NCBI GenBank assembly: GCA_027625915.1
Contig: JANTQA010000047.1
Location: 4,960,001 to 5,024,000 of the forward strand
Reading direction: 5' to 3'
Origin: Anaeramoeba flamelloides
Taxonomy: Eukaryota; Metamonada; Anaeramoebidae
Length of the DNA stretch: 64,000 nucleotides
The notes below the pieces were generated by a model. That model saw only the letters and a program-made list of their open reading frames with translations. It had not been told where the DNA came from and did no database searches. This document shows, piece by piece, positions 1 through 11,250 of the stretch. The stretch's first letter is position 1. Each line of letters opens with the position of its first letter. The position numbers were made by a program, and so were the translations under genes.

Positions 1-722
1 TTAACAGTTATTCCGCACAACGAACATTGCCAAACTTTTTAGATTTAAATTTGATTGAATACACTCTCCAGGAACTATTCTTTTCAGAGCACCACTATCA
101 CAATCTATTTGCTTTATCCTTTACATATAATATCAATATTTATGAACGCTTTCCTCAGCCCCTTTATCAAAAGGTATTATATCAATGGCTACTTGGGAAA
201 CGATTTTTCCATTTCTTTTTGTCGCCTTTTAAATCAGTTAGGCAATTTATGTCACAATTTATTATTTTTAGAATGTTCCATTTTAATACGAGCAATCAAT
301 TCTTTGTCAGGGAAAATAAATTGCACCTGAAAATTTTAACCCATTATCTGAAGCAATGTGAGAAAGTTTGTGATCAAGAACTTGTTCCTTCAATAATTCC
401 CAATTTAAAAAAATTTGCAACTTATCAAAGTAAGAAAATTAAACATGAAATACAAAAAGAGAAATTAACTTCAAACCAATATTCAAAAAATCACAACAAG
501 CTCAATTCGAAACCGACTTTCTCTCTTCAAACTTTAAATGAATCACAAATGAGCAAATTAAAACCCTATATTAAATACTCTTATCAAGAAATAAGGGATT
601 CCTTAAAAAAGTATAATGATTTCTATAAAAATTATCGGTTGGATCGTTCAATACCCATTCCTACATTATCCTTTGAAATTTTTTGCCCCGAAAAAAATGA
701 AAATGTCAAACGTGAAATTTAA
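1..722 (+). CDS. ARMH3-like protein, C-terminal part (cut by left edge)
   Basis: The frame is open from base 3 to a TAA at 720-722, giving 239 residues with no ATG near the left edge, so this is the last exon or exon part of a gene starting outside the window. From memory of the family, it resembles the C-terminal domain of ARMH3 (C10orf76, DUF1741): an HNLFALSF...NIY stretch where the family has HNIFTLAL...NLF, then F-P-x-P with two tyrosines, then LNESQM followed by a Y-E-I-x-x-S-L-x-x-Y helix where the family has LSEEQV and a similar helix. ARMH3 is a Golgi-associated helical-repeat protein that works with GBF1 and PI4KB to sustain Golgi PI4P. The match is by eye and spread over about 200 residues. 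Dymeclin/HID1 was considered and fits less well. Confidence 0.55.
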   Translation, partial: NSYSAQRTLPNFLDLNLIEYTLQELFFSEHHYHNLFALSFTYNINIYERFPQPLYQKVLYQWLLGKRFFHFFLSPFKSVRQFMSQFIIFRMFHFNTSNQFFVRENKLHLKILTHYLKQCEKVCDQELVPSIIPNLKKFATYQSKKIKHEIQKEKLTSNQYSKNHNKLNSKPTFSLQTLNESQMSKLKPYIKYSYQEIRDSLKKYNDFYKNYRLDRSIPIPTLSFEIFCPEKNENVKREI

Positions 723-1479
723 TTGGTGCAGGCTTTATCAAGATGTAATTGTCTATGATATGATATGTTACAAAACGATATTATATTGTATTTATCAAGA
801 TTTAAGAATCAATTTTAGCGATGTCTTTTAATGAAAAATTAATTTCGATTAAATTTATAGCATAAATAAAAACAATAACCATATTTTTATTTTTATATTA
901 CTTTTGTTTTTATTATTATTTTTGTTTTTTTTTATTTCAATTAAACATCTAATGGACAAAAACATGCGCTTCTAATAATAATCTAAGTAAGGACACTTTG
1001 ATTATAAAAAAATAAAAAAAATTTCATTAATTTTTTTTATGAATAAGTTTAGATATTCTTCACTATCCAAAAATTAGAATTTGTAAATAAGTTATTGTAT
1101 TTTTGTATTTTAAATCAAGAAAAAAATGGAATAATAATCAATTTTTTCAGACATAATTATATTGGCTATTTCTTGATTAAAGATCTTTATCAGTCGATAC
1201 TCTTATAATTTAGAGTAAAATTGGAATTTACAAAAATTTTTTTTTATTGTTTTTGATAATTATTTTAATTTCTTAAAAATGCCACTTCTTTTTAAAAATA
1301 GATTGGAAAAGGGAATTTAAGAAAACGGGAGTTTTCTCTTGATTTTTAATAACTGGTTATTATTTTTTTGTTCAAAATTGGAATTTAAAAGATACCCTTT
1401 TAAATGTAAATTGACTGTGTTAGATAATGAGATGTGGGTGAGGGTGGGGTGAGGGTGTAACTTTGTATATGTAAACCCC

Positions 1480-2013
1480 ATTACAAAAAATTGGACACTC
1501 ATAAAATTAAAAAATAGGTAAAAAAAAAAATAAAAACAATTTATTATATTTTACCAAATATAATATTAAACCTCCTTTGAGTTATCTTGATATTATTGTT
1601 TTTTATAAGTAATCAAGTTTATCCAAATAGAAGAAAAAAATATAAAACAAAAAAAATAATTAAAAACGATGTCTCCAAAATGATGAAACCAGTGAGAAAA
1701 AAATTTTTGATTGGTAAATTTGTTGAAATTTTACCAACAATTGTTGTTCGATCAAATGATAAGATATCATAGACTAATTGTATGTGATTTTTCATTATTT
1801 AAAAAACTCAACACTAACCTTCTATTAAATATTGAGAAAAAAAATACAGATCTAAGGAAATAGAATAAGAAATATGTTAAAAAGGAAATGAAAACAAAAC
1901 ACAAATTGCAAAAAATGAAATAGTTTGTACAATCAAAATTATTTCTAAATTGAAAGGAGATTCTAGTATTTTTATTCTTTCAAGGTTTTAAACCATATCC
2001 AAATTTTTGGAAC
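1480..2013 (+). mobile_element. MITE family M1, copy 1 (TIR ...AAATTTGGACAC)
   Basis: The left end reads CCATTACAAAAAATTGGACA and the right end ATCCAAATTTTTGGAAC, forming imperfect terminal inverted repeats. The interior shares the block around ATTGTTGTTCGATCAAATGA and ACTCAACACTAACC with three other copies at 8584-9098, 33614-34132 and 42774-43543. Length is about 530 bp and there is no coding capacity, so this is a non-autonomous DNA transposon. The short TIRs suggest a Tc1/mariner-like origin, which is an inference. Confidence 0.7.
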
Positions 2014-2440
2014 TTATTTTATTTTATACTTGTAATTTTTATTTTTTTTTAGTTGATTTAACGAATTTCAAAACTATTATTTAAAATATGAAATTCATTT
2101 TTTTTATCTCGATTAAAAAAAACATCAAGAATTTTTTTGTTTTATATTTTCAAATTTTATTTTTTATTTAACTGTAGTAACTTAATTCCAATTATACAAT
2201 AAAGTGTACTATCTGATTTGAGAATCAGAATTGTCCAATGTATTTTTTTTTTCCTATTAATATTAAAACAAATACCCATCAAGTAAAATATATTGTAGAA
2301 TTTTTTTTATTGTCATCCAAATAACAATAGTTATGTTTTTTTTTTTTTGAAATATTCAGGTTCGTGAATAGTAAACATTAAATTAATATCATACGATTTA
2401 TTTCTTTAAGAATTATTCAACTAAGGTTTTTAACACTTAA

Positions 2441-2640
2441 TTTTGCTTCGATTTGTTCCAATTTTAAGACACAAAGATTCAACCTAATTTAAAGCACCAA
2501 CAAATCTCAAATTAAGGTACATTTTTTGTATTTTTTATTTACACAAATTATTTTATTATACGAGAATTTTATGCCTTAATTTTTTATTTTTTGTGCCTTA
2601 GATTGGGTTGAAAGTTTGTACCTTCAAAGTGATCCTGATT
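2441..2640. mobile_element. degenerate copy of CAGTCAGTTTC MITE (family M2)
   Basis: The two halves are inverted copies containing TTTTAAGACACAAA, CAAATCTCAAATTAAGG and their complements. This is the arrangement seen in the well-preserved copy at 36342-36540, but this copy has many substitutions and its outermost bases no longer match. Confidence 0.6.
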
Positions 2641-3329
2641 GTATTTGGAAAGAAAAGCGTTTAAAGGGGGAATTTTAAAAATTACAAAAAAATTTGTCTT
2701 TTTGATAAAAGTTATTAAAAAAAAATAAAATGATCTATCGATAAATGGGAATAGAAAACTCAACTTTGATATTTAACTAGATTTTTTTATTGAAATAGTT
2801 TGACTGTATTGTATTTTGGTGTTGTTTTCATACTTTTTATTGTTTTTTTATAAAAAATGTTAAAAAGATTACTCCACACATGGGTTTGTTCAAAATCAAC
2901 TTATCCGGTGAAACTAGTGTAGTGTGTGTGTGTGTGGGTGGGGGGGTCATAATTTTTCACATTTCTTTGAATTTCAAAACCCTTGCACATTATTGTATTC
3001 TTGCAAAGTGGAATTCAATGGTTGTATATACTATATATTTTTTGAAAGAATGTCATCTTCTTGTAATACTTGAAGAAAGGGTAATTTTTCCAAAGGCTAA
3101 TCAGCATATACTAAAAAATACCCAACTTGTTCAAAATAGCCTAAATTTGTTAATTTTTGTTTATTCTCCAGGTATTTTCTTTATTAATTAAATATTTCAT
3201 TTGATTCTAAATTTTTCTTTCAAAAAATCTAGTGTAATTTTAAAAAAGTGAGTTTACTTTGTTTTTAATATTTCAATGATAATATTCTCTTTCGAAGTAA
3301 TTATATTTGTAAACATGTAATATAAAATG

Positions 3330-4053
3330 AAGGGGGGCATTAGCACTAATTAAATCCTTGGTTATCATTTATATTTCACAAAATGTTTATCAAAATATTT
3401 CTAAAAAAAAAATCACTTTTTTCTTAAGAAAATGAGGAACTGTAAGATTTAATAAAAAGAGGGCAATGCAGCAAGGACTCAAAACATTTTTTAGACAATA
3501 AAATTCATTTAAAGACCGTTTATTCCTTTGGGGATTTTATCAGAGATTAAACTTTTGTAGGAAAAATTTAAATATGATCAAAAATGACAACATAATACTG
3601 ATAAACTCAAATATATTTAATAAAATTTTTAGTTCAATTTCCCATTTTGTCGGATCTCATATATCAATTTTTAAAACAACTTATCAGAAAGAACTTTTTG
3701 AAACATAACCAATTTAACAAAGTTTTTTAGCATTTAAAAGAATAAAATACTTTCTTCAAAGCTTGTGTAAAACAATTTGTAAAATGGAAAATGAAGTGAA
3801 AATTTTCAGATATTTATTTGAATTTATCAGTAAAATGCAATTTTCACACCGAAAAAATATCAGATAAAATGGAGATCAGAAAATTTTCAATCCCTGTTAT
3901 GACAGTAATATCATACTAAGAAACTAATTGAATTACTAATAAAAGCCAATTAATAGTGAATCAAAATTTTGGATATTTAAATAGTTTTATTATAGAATAG
4001 AGTTTAATCAAGATATTTTGAACTATATTTGTCCTCCTTTATTGGAAATAGTA
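3330..4053 (+). mobile_element. 590-bp TIR element family M3, broken copy
   Basis: The 3' part, including ATCAGATAAAATGGAGATCAG and the terminal CCTTTATTGGAAATAG, matches the complete copies at 41990-42574 and 8086-9199. The 5' terminus is not recognisable, and the copy is interrupted by the repeat at 3660-3840. Confidence 0.55.
3660..3840. repeat. 180-bp dispersed repeat, also at 11070-11250
   Basis: The block with TTTTTGAAACATAACCAATT, AACAAAGTTTTTTAGCA and GAATTTATCAGTA is repeated in direct orientation at 11070-11250 with roughly 80 percent identity by eye. Here it interrupts a family M3 element. Confidence 0.55.
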
Positions 4054-4334
4054 TATATTTTTTCCTTTCAATGGGCAATTTGTTGACAGCACTAGTTGTT
4101 CATATCGGAAATTTAATTCTGAAAATTGAAGAAAAACTAATCAAAAAACTGTTAATTCGATTCTTTTATTGTTTTTTATTTGAATTATTTCATCCAAAAA
4201 ATGAGAATTTGAAATTCTTAATGTGGATACTAAACCGTTTATACCAATAGTATTTTGTTTATAAATAAAAATAACCCAAGTTTTTTAAATTATTTTTCTT
4301 TTCTTTTCTTTTCTTTTTTTTACCACATCCTATT

Positions 4335-4799
4335 TTATTTTATTTTTTCAATTTTGGAACTTACACCAAAAATTTCTAATGATAAACTTGTATTCTCATC
4401 ATAATCACACCAATCACCTTCTGACAAATCAAGTTCGTAAGGGGTTTTTTGGCAATATGCAATAAACCCAGCTCTGGGATCGTATTCGATAATTTCAACA
4501 CCACGACACTCAAAAGTCATAAATTTTGTGAATTTATTGTTATTCTCCTGAATGTAATCAAATTTCTCCAAAAAGGAAATGTTGAAAGAACGACTACAGC
4601 ACTTACACTTTGCTTGAAAATTGCAAACACCTCTACTTCCCTTAATATCAATTTCTTCATCAGGATCTAATCCAGCAAATGTTTCACTTTCAGTTCCACA
4701 GTTAGTGCATTTATATTTTATAAAAATTAATTCTTCATTGAAAACTAATTTGTCAATATTGTCCATCTCAGCTTTTAAGAAGATCGCAAATTTTACCAT
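4335..4799 (-). CDS. CZIB: CXXC motif-containing zinc-binding protein (DUF866)
   Basis: This single-exon gene encodes 154 residues; human CZIB (C1orf123) has about 160. The start is the ATG at 4799. An in-frame TTG three codons upstream is not a plausible eukaryotic start, and MVKFAIFLKAEMDNI lines up with the family N-terminus. Two zinc-ligand pairs are present: C31-T-N-C34 and C65-K-C-C68. The family-defining tail is intact: FECRGVE, then DPRAGF, then a GDWCDYDE block matching the family's DWTDYDE. The fold is a small beta-sandwich zinc protein found across eukaryotes, and its precise role is poorly known. There is no intron, the stop is TAA, and no close neighbour shares the region. Confidence 0.93.
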   Translation of the reverse strand: MVKFAIFLKAEMDNIDKLVFNEELIFIKYKCTNCGTESETFAGLDPDEEIDIKGSRGVCNFQAKCKCCSRSFNISFLEKFDYIQENNNKFTKFMTFECRGVEIIEYDPRAGFIAYCQKTPYELDLSEGDWCDYDENTSLSLEIFGVSSKIEKIK

Positions 4800-5280
4800 T
4801 TTAATCAACCAAATTACACAATAAAAAGTAATTGTTTTTCTGAGAAAAGTGAAAAAAAATGAATTAATCGAGATTAGAATTTTCGATTCAGTTTTGTGCT
4901 GTTTGGAAGCAATTCATTATATTTGATTAGAAGTAAATAATTGGGTGAGTTTTTTCTCTTTAATGAGTTGATCAATAAAAGTAAGGAGTGATTTTTTTTT
5001 CAAGTCAATCAAGTCATTATCTCATTTTAATTTTGAGTGTACTTTCATTAGGTAATAATTCATTTTTATCTTTAAAATATTTTAAAACTCAAGCAATATT
5101 TAAAGAGGTGTTTTCTTACTTTGTTCGTTAAATATGAATTTTTGAAGATTATTTTTATGGTCTGTCTTGAATATTTTGTTTCTTTGGGATTTTTTTATTT
5201 GTTCAAAAATTACTTTTTGATTTTTAGAAAGTTTTCAATTTTTTTTTTTTTATTTTGAAGTGAGGAAAAATATTTCCTCT

Positions 5281-5540
5281 TACAGCCGTTAGGTTTTTTT
5301 TAAATCTAAGAAATAAACCAAAAATTTATTTAATTTTCTGTTTATTTCAAAAATTAAAAAAAAACGCCGTTACTTCGATAGATCTTCACGAAATTAAATA
5401 GAAAACCTCAAAAAAAAAACCTAGAACACTTCACAAATAAACAGAAATAACAAGAAAACCTAATGGTAATTTTCCAGAATTTAAAAGAATGGGGAAAAAT
5501 CTTTGATTTTACTCAATTCTTTTGAATTCTGGAAAAGTTA
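5281..5540. repeat. palindromic composite element P, locus 1 left part
   Basis: The hairpin modules are an AAATAAACC...TGTTTATTT stem at about 5310-5350 and a CCAGAATTTAAAAGAAT...ATTCTTTTGAATTCTGG stem at about 5474-5532. Between them lies the unit AGAAAACCTC...CCTAGAACACTTCACAAA. This stretch (about 5385-5500) is the inverted copy of 6060-6170, so the two parts of the locus form a large inverted repeat around a LINE fragment. Confidence 0.7.
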
Positions 5541-5699
5541 GGCACATTACAACTCTCCTCTAATTTCTTAATTCTTGTTTAGAAATTTCAATAAAGTATA
5601 ATAATTCTCTTTATTATTAAGTAATGACAAAATAAATATTGTTTCTTTCTCTTGAACGATATCATTGATACTATTCTGGTTATTTTTTTTTTTTTTTTT

Positions 5700-7600
5700 G
5701 AATTAAATCTTTAATTCAAACAATTATATTTTGTATATAGATTGGGCAGTCCCATAAAAAAATGATGATAGCTTTATCTATTTCAAAGTTGAAATATTTT
5801 TTGCATAAATTACATGATTTCGTTTTTATTTTATTATTATCATAAAGATTATAATATCTATTTAAATAATTCTTAAAATTCTTGGGTTTTAAGATGGAAG
5901 TATTGCCCTTCCATTTTTAATATTTTTTATAGTTGGATATTTTTTTTTAATTTTAGAAATAAACAGAAAATTTCAAAAATTTTCTTTTAATTTCTTAAAT
6001 TATATAAAACCTTTTTTAATTTTTCAAGAATTCAAAAGAATTGAGTAAAATTGTGGATTTTTCTCCATTCTTTTAAATTCTCGAAAATTACCATTAGGTT
6101 TTCTTGTTATTTCTGTTTATTTGTGAAGTTTTCTAGGTTTTTTCGAGGTTTTCTATTTAATTTCGTGAAGTATTCTGGGTTTTTTTTAAGCTTGTTGGAA
6201 TAAACAGAAAATTTTAATAAATTTTTAGTTTATTTCAAAAAGTAAAAAAAAAACCTAACGAAAATCTATTGATTTTCTAAATAAACTTAAAACTTAAAAA
6301 AACGTAACAAAGGGTGATGACTTTTACAATTAAAATAGAAAACCTCAAAAAGGGGGTCTTTTTGTTTTTTTACTTTTGAAATAAAAAGAAAACTTTTCAA
6401 ATTTTCTTTTTGTTCCAAAAACTAAAAAAAAAAAAAACCTTGACACTGTACAGCACTGGATGGCACAATTGGTTGTTTATATTGTTATTATACCTAATAA
6501 TGTTTAATTATCCATTGTCTTTCCATTGATAACATTAATTATTGGGTTTTCTCGGAATTGATCAAGATTCGCATTTAAAATTTTTAAATTTTCTACTTTC
6601 CAATTAATATTTTCATTGTCTTTTTTTTGAAAATTTTAACTTTTTTGATATGTGTTCAAATCAAGAATTTGTAATATATTTTTGGGTTTATATCTTCTTT
6701 TATAGATTGAGATTCTGAAGGGGTATATTTTTGCTACATTTTTATAAATTTATAATGGAGAATGTGGATTGATTGTAAAATAATCCCATGACTTTTTTAT
6801 TTATCCAAATATCTATTACCTGGAAATCTTTTTGGGTTTAGATTGAATTTAACTAGGTAATAAAATGGTTTTCTAATCCACATCGATTTAAAAATTTATA
6901 ATTTTACTTCATTGGCTTTTTTTTTTTTTTCTAAAATCCATGTATTTTTTTTTAAATTTATCTTTACCTTTTTTAAAATTTTTGTATAAATATTAGTCCT
7001 TTTCAAGACTGATATCTAAATACTTTATTCCGGATTTTTGATTTAATTTTAGAGTCTATTAAATATTTGGGTTCATCGTGAATTCTTGAATAATTTTATA
7101 AATTAATATTAACTTTTTGTCAATTCGTATAACTAGTTCTTTCGTTATTAAACTTATGTCATCTAAAAACATTTGAACATGATGAACTAACTTTTTTATT
7201 TTTTCATTGAAAAATATTATAAAAAATAAGAAATGGGAATTTATCATTGGGGTCCACTTTCTCATTTAATGTTTGGATTTATTATAAAATTTTTGTAGCT
7301 AAAGTTTGGTTTGTTCATTTTTTGGTATATTTATTGTTGGTACGGTGAAGTGGTATATGGTTAATTGTGTCAAAGTATTTTTTAATATAAATTGTGAAAA
7401 TAAAAAATTCTTTATTTTTATATTTTTTTATTAAGTTTTCGAAGTTCAGATGGTAAAAATTGTACAGATATTCTTATATCTAATTAAAAAACGACTAAAT
7501 TGGGGGTCGAAACCAGATTTCACGGGTGTACTATCCCTTTATAAATAAGTTTTATAAAAAAATCTTACTAAAGTATTATCAATCAGTATTGTTCTATAAT
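5700..7600 (-). mobile_element. decayed LINE (non-LTR retrotransposon), minus strand
   Basis: On the minus strand, 7265-7059 encodes a reverse-transcriptase palm remnant with VQMFLDD (the F/YxDD box) preceded by FLFFIIFF. About 7040-6990 reads IKYLDISL, the [IK]YLG motif after the palm. About 6830-6760 reads IDIWINKK and HSP. About 5830-5720 encodes the C-terminal Cys motif CNLCKKYF...FLWDCPI typical of LINE open reading frames. Several in-frame stops and shifts break it. Palindromic element P sits between the palm and the Cys motif. Related copies lie at 28441-29340 and 40855-41380. Confidence 0.65.
5941..6460. repeat. palindromic composite element P, locus 1 right part
   Basis: Modules include an AAATAAACAGAAAATTT stem (about 5956-5995), a CAAGAATTCAAAAGAATTGA stem (about 6024-6085) and the unit TTTGTGAAG...CTAGGTTTT...GAGGTTTTCTATTT. 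A second AATAAACAGAAAATTTT stem lies at 6200-6240, followed by weaker copies. It ends with decamer-like GC-rich words (CTTGACACTGTACAGCACTG) at 6440-6460. It splits the minus-strand LINE. Confidence 0.7.
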
Positions 7601-8085
7601 TAAAAGGAATTCATTCGTTACCAGATTTATGAATAAATCAAACATGTATTTCTTGATTGGGTATAAGTATTTCTTCATCCAAGTCATCCAATCAGTATAA
7701 AAATATTCTTTGAACGTTTTTTAAAAAAAAAAAAAAAAAAAAAAGAAGGGGGGGGTATTCGTTTTCATTCTTTTTTTGAGAGTGCAGTTTGTGGAATTGT
7801 ATTTTATCAAAATTTTTAACAGTTTTATTTTTTTCATATTTTATTAAATTATAAATATTTTCTAAAGAAAAAAATCTTTAATATCCCTTGGTTTTAAATC
7901 TTCAAATTGCTTAAAATGTTATTCTTTCATCTATTCTAATGATTTTATTTCTGGTTATTGAACTAATTTCTTTGCAATAATCAAAATAAGTATTTTCTAG
8001 TTTTTTTTTTTTTGATGAAATTCTTATTTTATTTATTAATTTCGAATATATTCTTTTGTTATTTTTTCTTTCGATTTAGATTATA

Positions 8086-9199
8086 AGGTATTTCCAAAAA
8101 AGTGGGGCAATTTTTTTTTACATTTCATTAAAAAATATCGTTGTTAGTGAAGCTATTCATTAATTTGTAATACCAAATTAAGTTTAATATTAACATCAAT
8201 TAAATAAATGACTAGGGTATTTATTTCAAAATATTTTTATTGAAATATCTCCAAAAAATGAAAAAAAAATAAGCACTTTTTTTGAGAAAACAATGGAAAA
8301 CCAATTTCAATAAAAAACTGTAAATATGAAAAAATTTAAAATGTTTTTTGAAACAACAAACTGTATTTGTAGGTTTTTCATTTCTTGTTGAGAGTTTGTT
8401 GAATTATGGAAGCCATGAAAATATTTTTTTCAATCCAAAATAAAATAATAAATACCAATTTCCAGATCTCAAAAAATATCATATAAAATTGAGAATAGGA
8501 AATTTAATATATTATAGGAATTTAAAAACAAAAATAGCAAACAAATTGAATTGCTATCATGAATCAAAAAAATGATAAACTAAATTCCAAAAATTTGGAC
8601 ACGGTTTAAACAGTTGAAAGACATGACAATATTCCGGTTTACACCCAATTTCGGAATAATTTTGATTTTACAAACTATTTCATTTATTTTCTTTTTTCTT
8701 TTGTTTTCATTTCCTTTTTCCAGTTATGTTATCTGTTTTGTTAGATCTGGATTTTTTTTTCAATGGTTGATAGTAGTTTGGTGTTGAGTTTGTTAAATTG
8801 AAAAATCACATACAATTTGTTGATGGTATCTAATCGTTTAATCGATCTACTATTGTTGGTAAAATTTCAACAAATTTACAAATACATTTTTTGTTTAGCT
8901 CGTTCCAGTATTTTGGACATGCCAATTTTTTTTTTTTCTTTTTATATTTTTTTCTTTTATTTGGAGCAAAGTAATTACTTATAAAAACTTTAGTACTCGG
9001 TAAATTAAATGTGTTTTTATATTACGCTTGAAAAAATATAATAAATTGAGTGTAATTTTGCCTATTTTTGATTTTGGGTGTGTCCAAATTTTTGGAATGG
9101 GGTATAATTAATGATTTTGTTTATTTAGATACTTTTTTTCAAGATTGTGTTAAAAAATATATTTTATAATAAATTTGCCCCTCTTTTTGGAAATAACTT
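8086..9199 (+). mobile_element. TIR element family M3 with nested M1 MITE
   Basis: The ends AAGGTATTTCCAAAAAAGTG and the inverse CTCTTTTTGGAAATAACTT are terminal inverted repeats. The sequence outside 8584-9098 matches the uninterrupted copy at 41990-42574. No transposase frame remains, so this is a non-autonomous DNA element. The insertion shows that M1 was mobile after this M3 copy landed. Confidence 0.75.
8584..9098 (-). mobile_element. MITE family M1, copy 2, complete and nested in M3
   Basis: The TIRs are complete: ATTCCAAAAATTTGGACAC at the left and its inverse GTGTCCAAATTTTTGGAAT at the right. The 515-bp element has no coding frame. It is the best-preserved M1 copy and lies in the opposite orientation to the copy at 1480. 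Confidence 0.8.
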
Positions 9200-9891
9200 G
9201 CTTTTTTTTTTTTTTTTTTATTTTTTTTGGTGGGGTAAATTATAGTTGACAAATATTCTGATTTTTATATTTTTCAAGGGTAGTTTATATTGAAGAAAAA
9301 AACAATGTGAACCCCAAATTATCAAACTGTGTTTTTTTTTTGAAGAGATCTGTGAATTTTTTATTTATTTTTTGATAAAATATGAGCAAAAATATCAAAT
9401 TATGTTAGTCTTCCAAAGTTTGAACACAAACATAAAAAATATTACCAGAATTTCCTTATAATGAAATAAAAAAAAATATTTGAAGTTCTAAATTGTTTAA
9501 AGACAGACAGTTGAAAAAATTACAGAGCTTCACAAAATAAATTGTTCAATAAAACACATGGGTTTAATTAATCTCTTCCTATTTGACTATTGAGATAATT
9601 TAATATTTTATAACTTTGAATTTAATAGTATCAGTGTTTTTATTAAAGACTTTGAAATTTCAAAAAAAAAAAAAAAATAGAAAACTAGTTGAATAATGTT
9701 GTCAGTTTAAATCCTAAGAAAGTGGTCAAATCCTGGAATGTTTACGCTTCCTTTTTATTTACATACTTTTAAATCATTATTTATGATCAATGTATTATAT
9801 TTTGGGTTACCACGGAATAAAACTAGAATCGTCCTTTATCAAATCTATGCTAAAAGTGAATACTTGTATTTACAATATAAACTCTTTTTCA

Positions 9892-10039
9892 GTCAAAGGG
9901 GCCCAGTTTTATTGAAGAAATGGAAGACATTCTATGAGTTTAATTCATTACTCTTATCAAACTAAAATTTTCAATTTTTAGATCAAAATCATTTTTTCTC
10001 ATTTTGTAAAATTTTGTTTTTTTTGTTTTTTGCTTTTTG

Positions 10040-10086
<47 letters not shown>

Positions 10087-10437
10087 TTAACTTTGAAAAA
10101 AAAAAAGTTTGAAAAACCAAATAAACATTAAGAAAAGTTAAGCTTTGTATGTTCTTTTAAAATCCATACATTTACAAGTAAAAAATCTTATTATCAGCGA
10201 TTTTAATTTCCTAAAGAAATTGATAATTTTGCACAAGACGTTCCAATGAATGGGGCCCAAAAAATTTTGTAACATTTTTTTTTTTTTGAAATTTATGGTT
10301 TGTTCAGGGATTTCTTTTATAATTATGGACTCTTATAAGAAGTTTATTATTTCTCGTATTTGTAAACAATCTAAGTTTGGTTGATTCTTAAAAATAAAGT
10401 GACTTTTTCATTTTTGGCTGGGCCCCTTTGAGTGAAA
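9892..10437. mobile_element. putative MITE with CAGTCAAAGGGGCCCAG ends
   Basis: CAGTCAAAGGGGCCCAG at 9892-9908 is inverted at about 10421-10437 (CTGGGCCCCTTTGAGTG), one mismatch apart, enclosing about 510 bp. The interior contains a 41-T homopolymer (10041-10081). A related GGGCCC word occurs at 13104. The open frame 9738-9965 runs across the left end, so I do not call it a gene. Confidence 0.5.
10041..10081. repeat. poly(T) tract, 41 nt
   Basis: An uninterrupted run of 41 T. Comparable runs occur at 43975-44013 (39 A) and 56423-56459 (37 A), and a C9-A31 run lies at 33565-33604. Length is likely to be unreliable in any assembly. Confidence 0.9.
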
Positions 10438-11069
10438 TGGAGTTTACAATCTCGATATTTTAGATAACCGTTGTGGAAAAAAATGCCAAACTAGGTTTTT
10501 AATTCGGAACATAACTGAAAATCCAAAGTAAGATCAATTAAAAAAAGAATAAATAAATAAATAAAGACAAAATGGAGTATTCAGTACAATAACATTTTTT
10601 TAAATGCTGCCTTTTGGTATGTGGATTATTTTTGTGTTGATAGATTATTAAAAATTTGTTCAAAAAATTGACTATTTTTTTAGATCTCCAAAACCACCCA
10701 ACAATTTCCATAAGAAAGTCGATTTAAATTGTATTTGCTGGATCGAGTGAAAATAATTTTTTGGATTATTATTTGAAGTTAATTGGTTTCCTATTTTTAT
10801 TGATTTTACTTTGAGTTTTCAGTAAAGTTCCCAATGAACAATTGTGTTTCACTTTTTTTCCACAAACCGTATGATCTTTTTCTCAATTCTGAAATATTTT
10901 TTTATTTAGCATGATTTGTTCAGTCAATTTATAAATAGAAGTTCATCAAAAAAGAATCAACTTCCTAAAAAGAGATCACAAAATATCAATCTCTTTCTAT
11001 TGTAATTTATTACTGATAAATTAGAATTTATTATTTAAAATTTTAAATTCAATTTCAATTTTAGTAATT

Positions 11070-11250
11070 TATAAACTCTACTTTTAAAACAACATAAGAG
11101 AAAGAACCTTTTGAAACACAACCAATTTAACAAAGTTTCTTCACACTTAAACATTTAAAATACTGTTTCAAAGGTTTGAGTAAAAAAATATCAAGAATGG
11201 AAAATGGTATAAAAATTTTTAGATAATTATTTGAATTTATCAGTATTATT
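11070..11250. repeat. 180-bp dispersed repeat, partner of 3660-3840
   Basis: Shares CAACCAATTTAACAAAGTTT and TTTGAATTTATCAGTA blocks in the same order and spacing as 3660-3840. It is followed at about 11250-11310 by a half-copy of the M7 MITE end (GAAAATGAAGTAAAAAATTT). Confidence 0.55.

Larger units (their letters stand above)
723..4334. other. intergenic region with MITE and repeat copies
   Basis: No convincing gene. It holds a 534-bp MITE (1480-2013), a worn copy of the CAGTCAGTTTC MITE (2441-2640), a GT-rich then G-rich tract at 2923-2947, and a broken copy of the 590-bp TIR element (3330-4053). A 103-codon open frame at 2880-3191 runs through the GT/G tract and has no family signature, so I do not call it a gene. 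Confidence 0.6.

Noticed and set aside
55-330. Second open frame overlapping the ARMH3-like exon
   Set aside because: It overlaps the longer frame, has no ARMH3-like words and ends early.
1431-1460. Telomere-like GTGAGGGTGGGGTGAGGGTG
   Set aside because: A short irregular G/T stretch with no exact tandem unit, next to a MITE; not a telomeric array.
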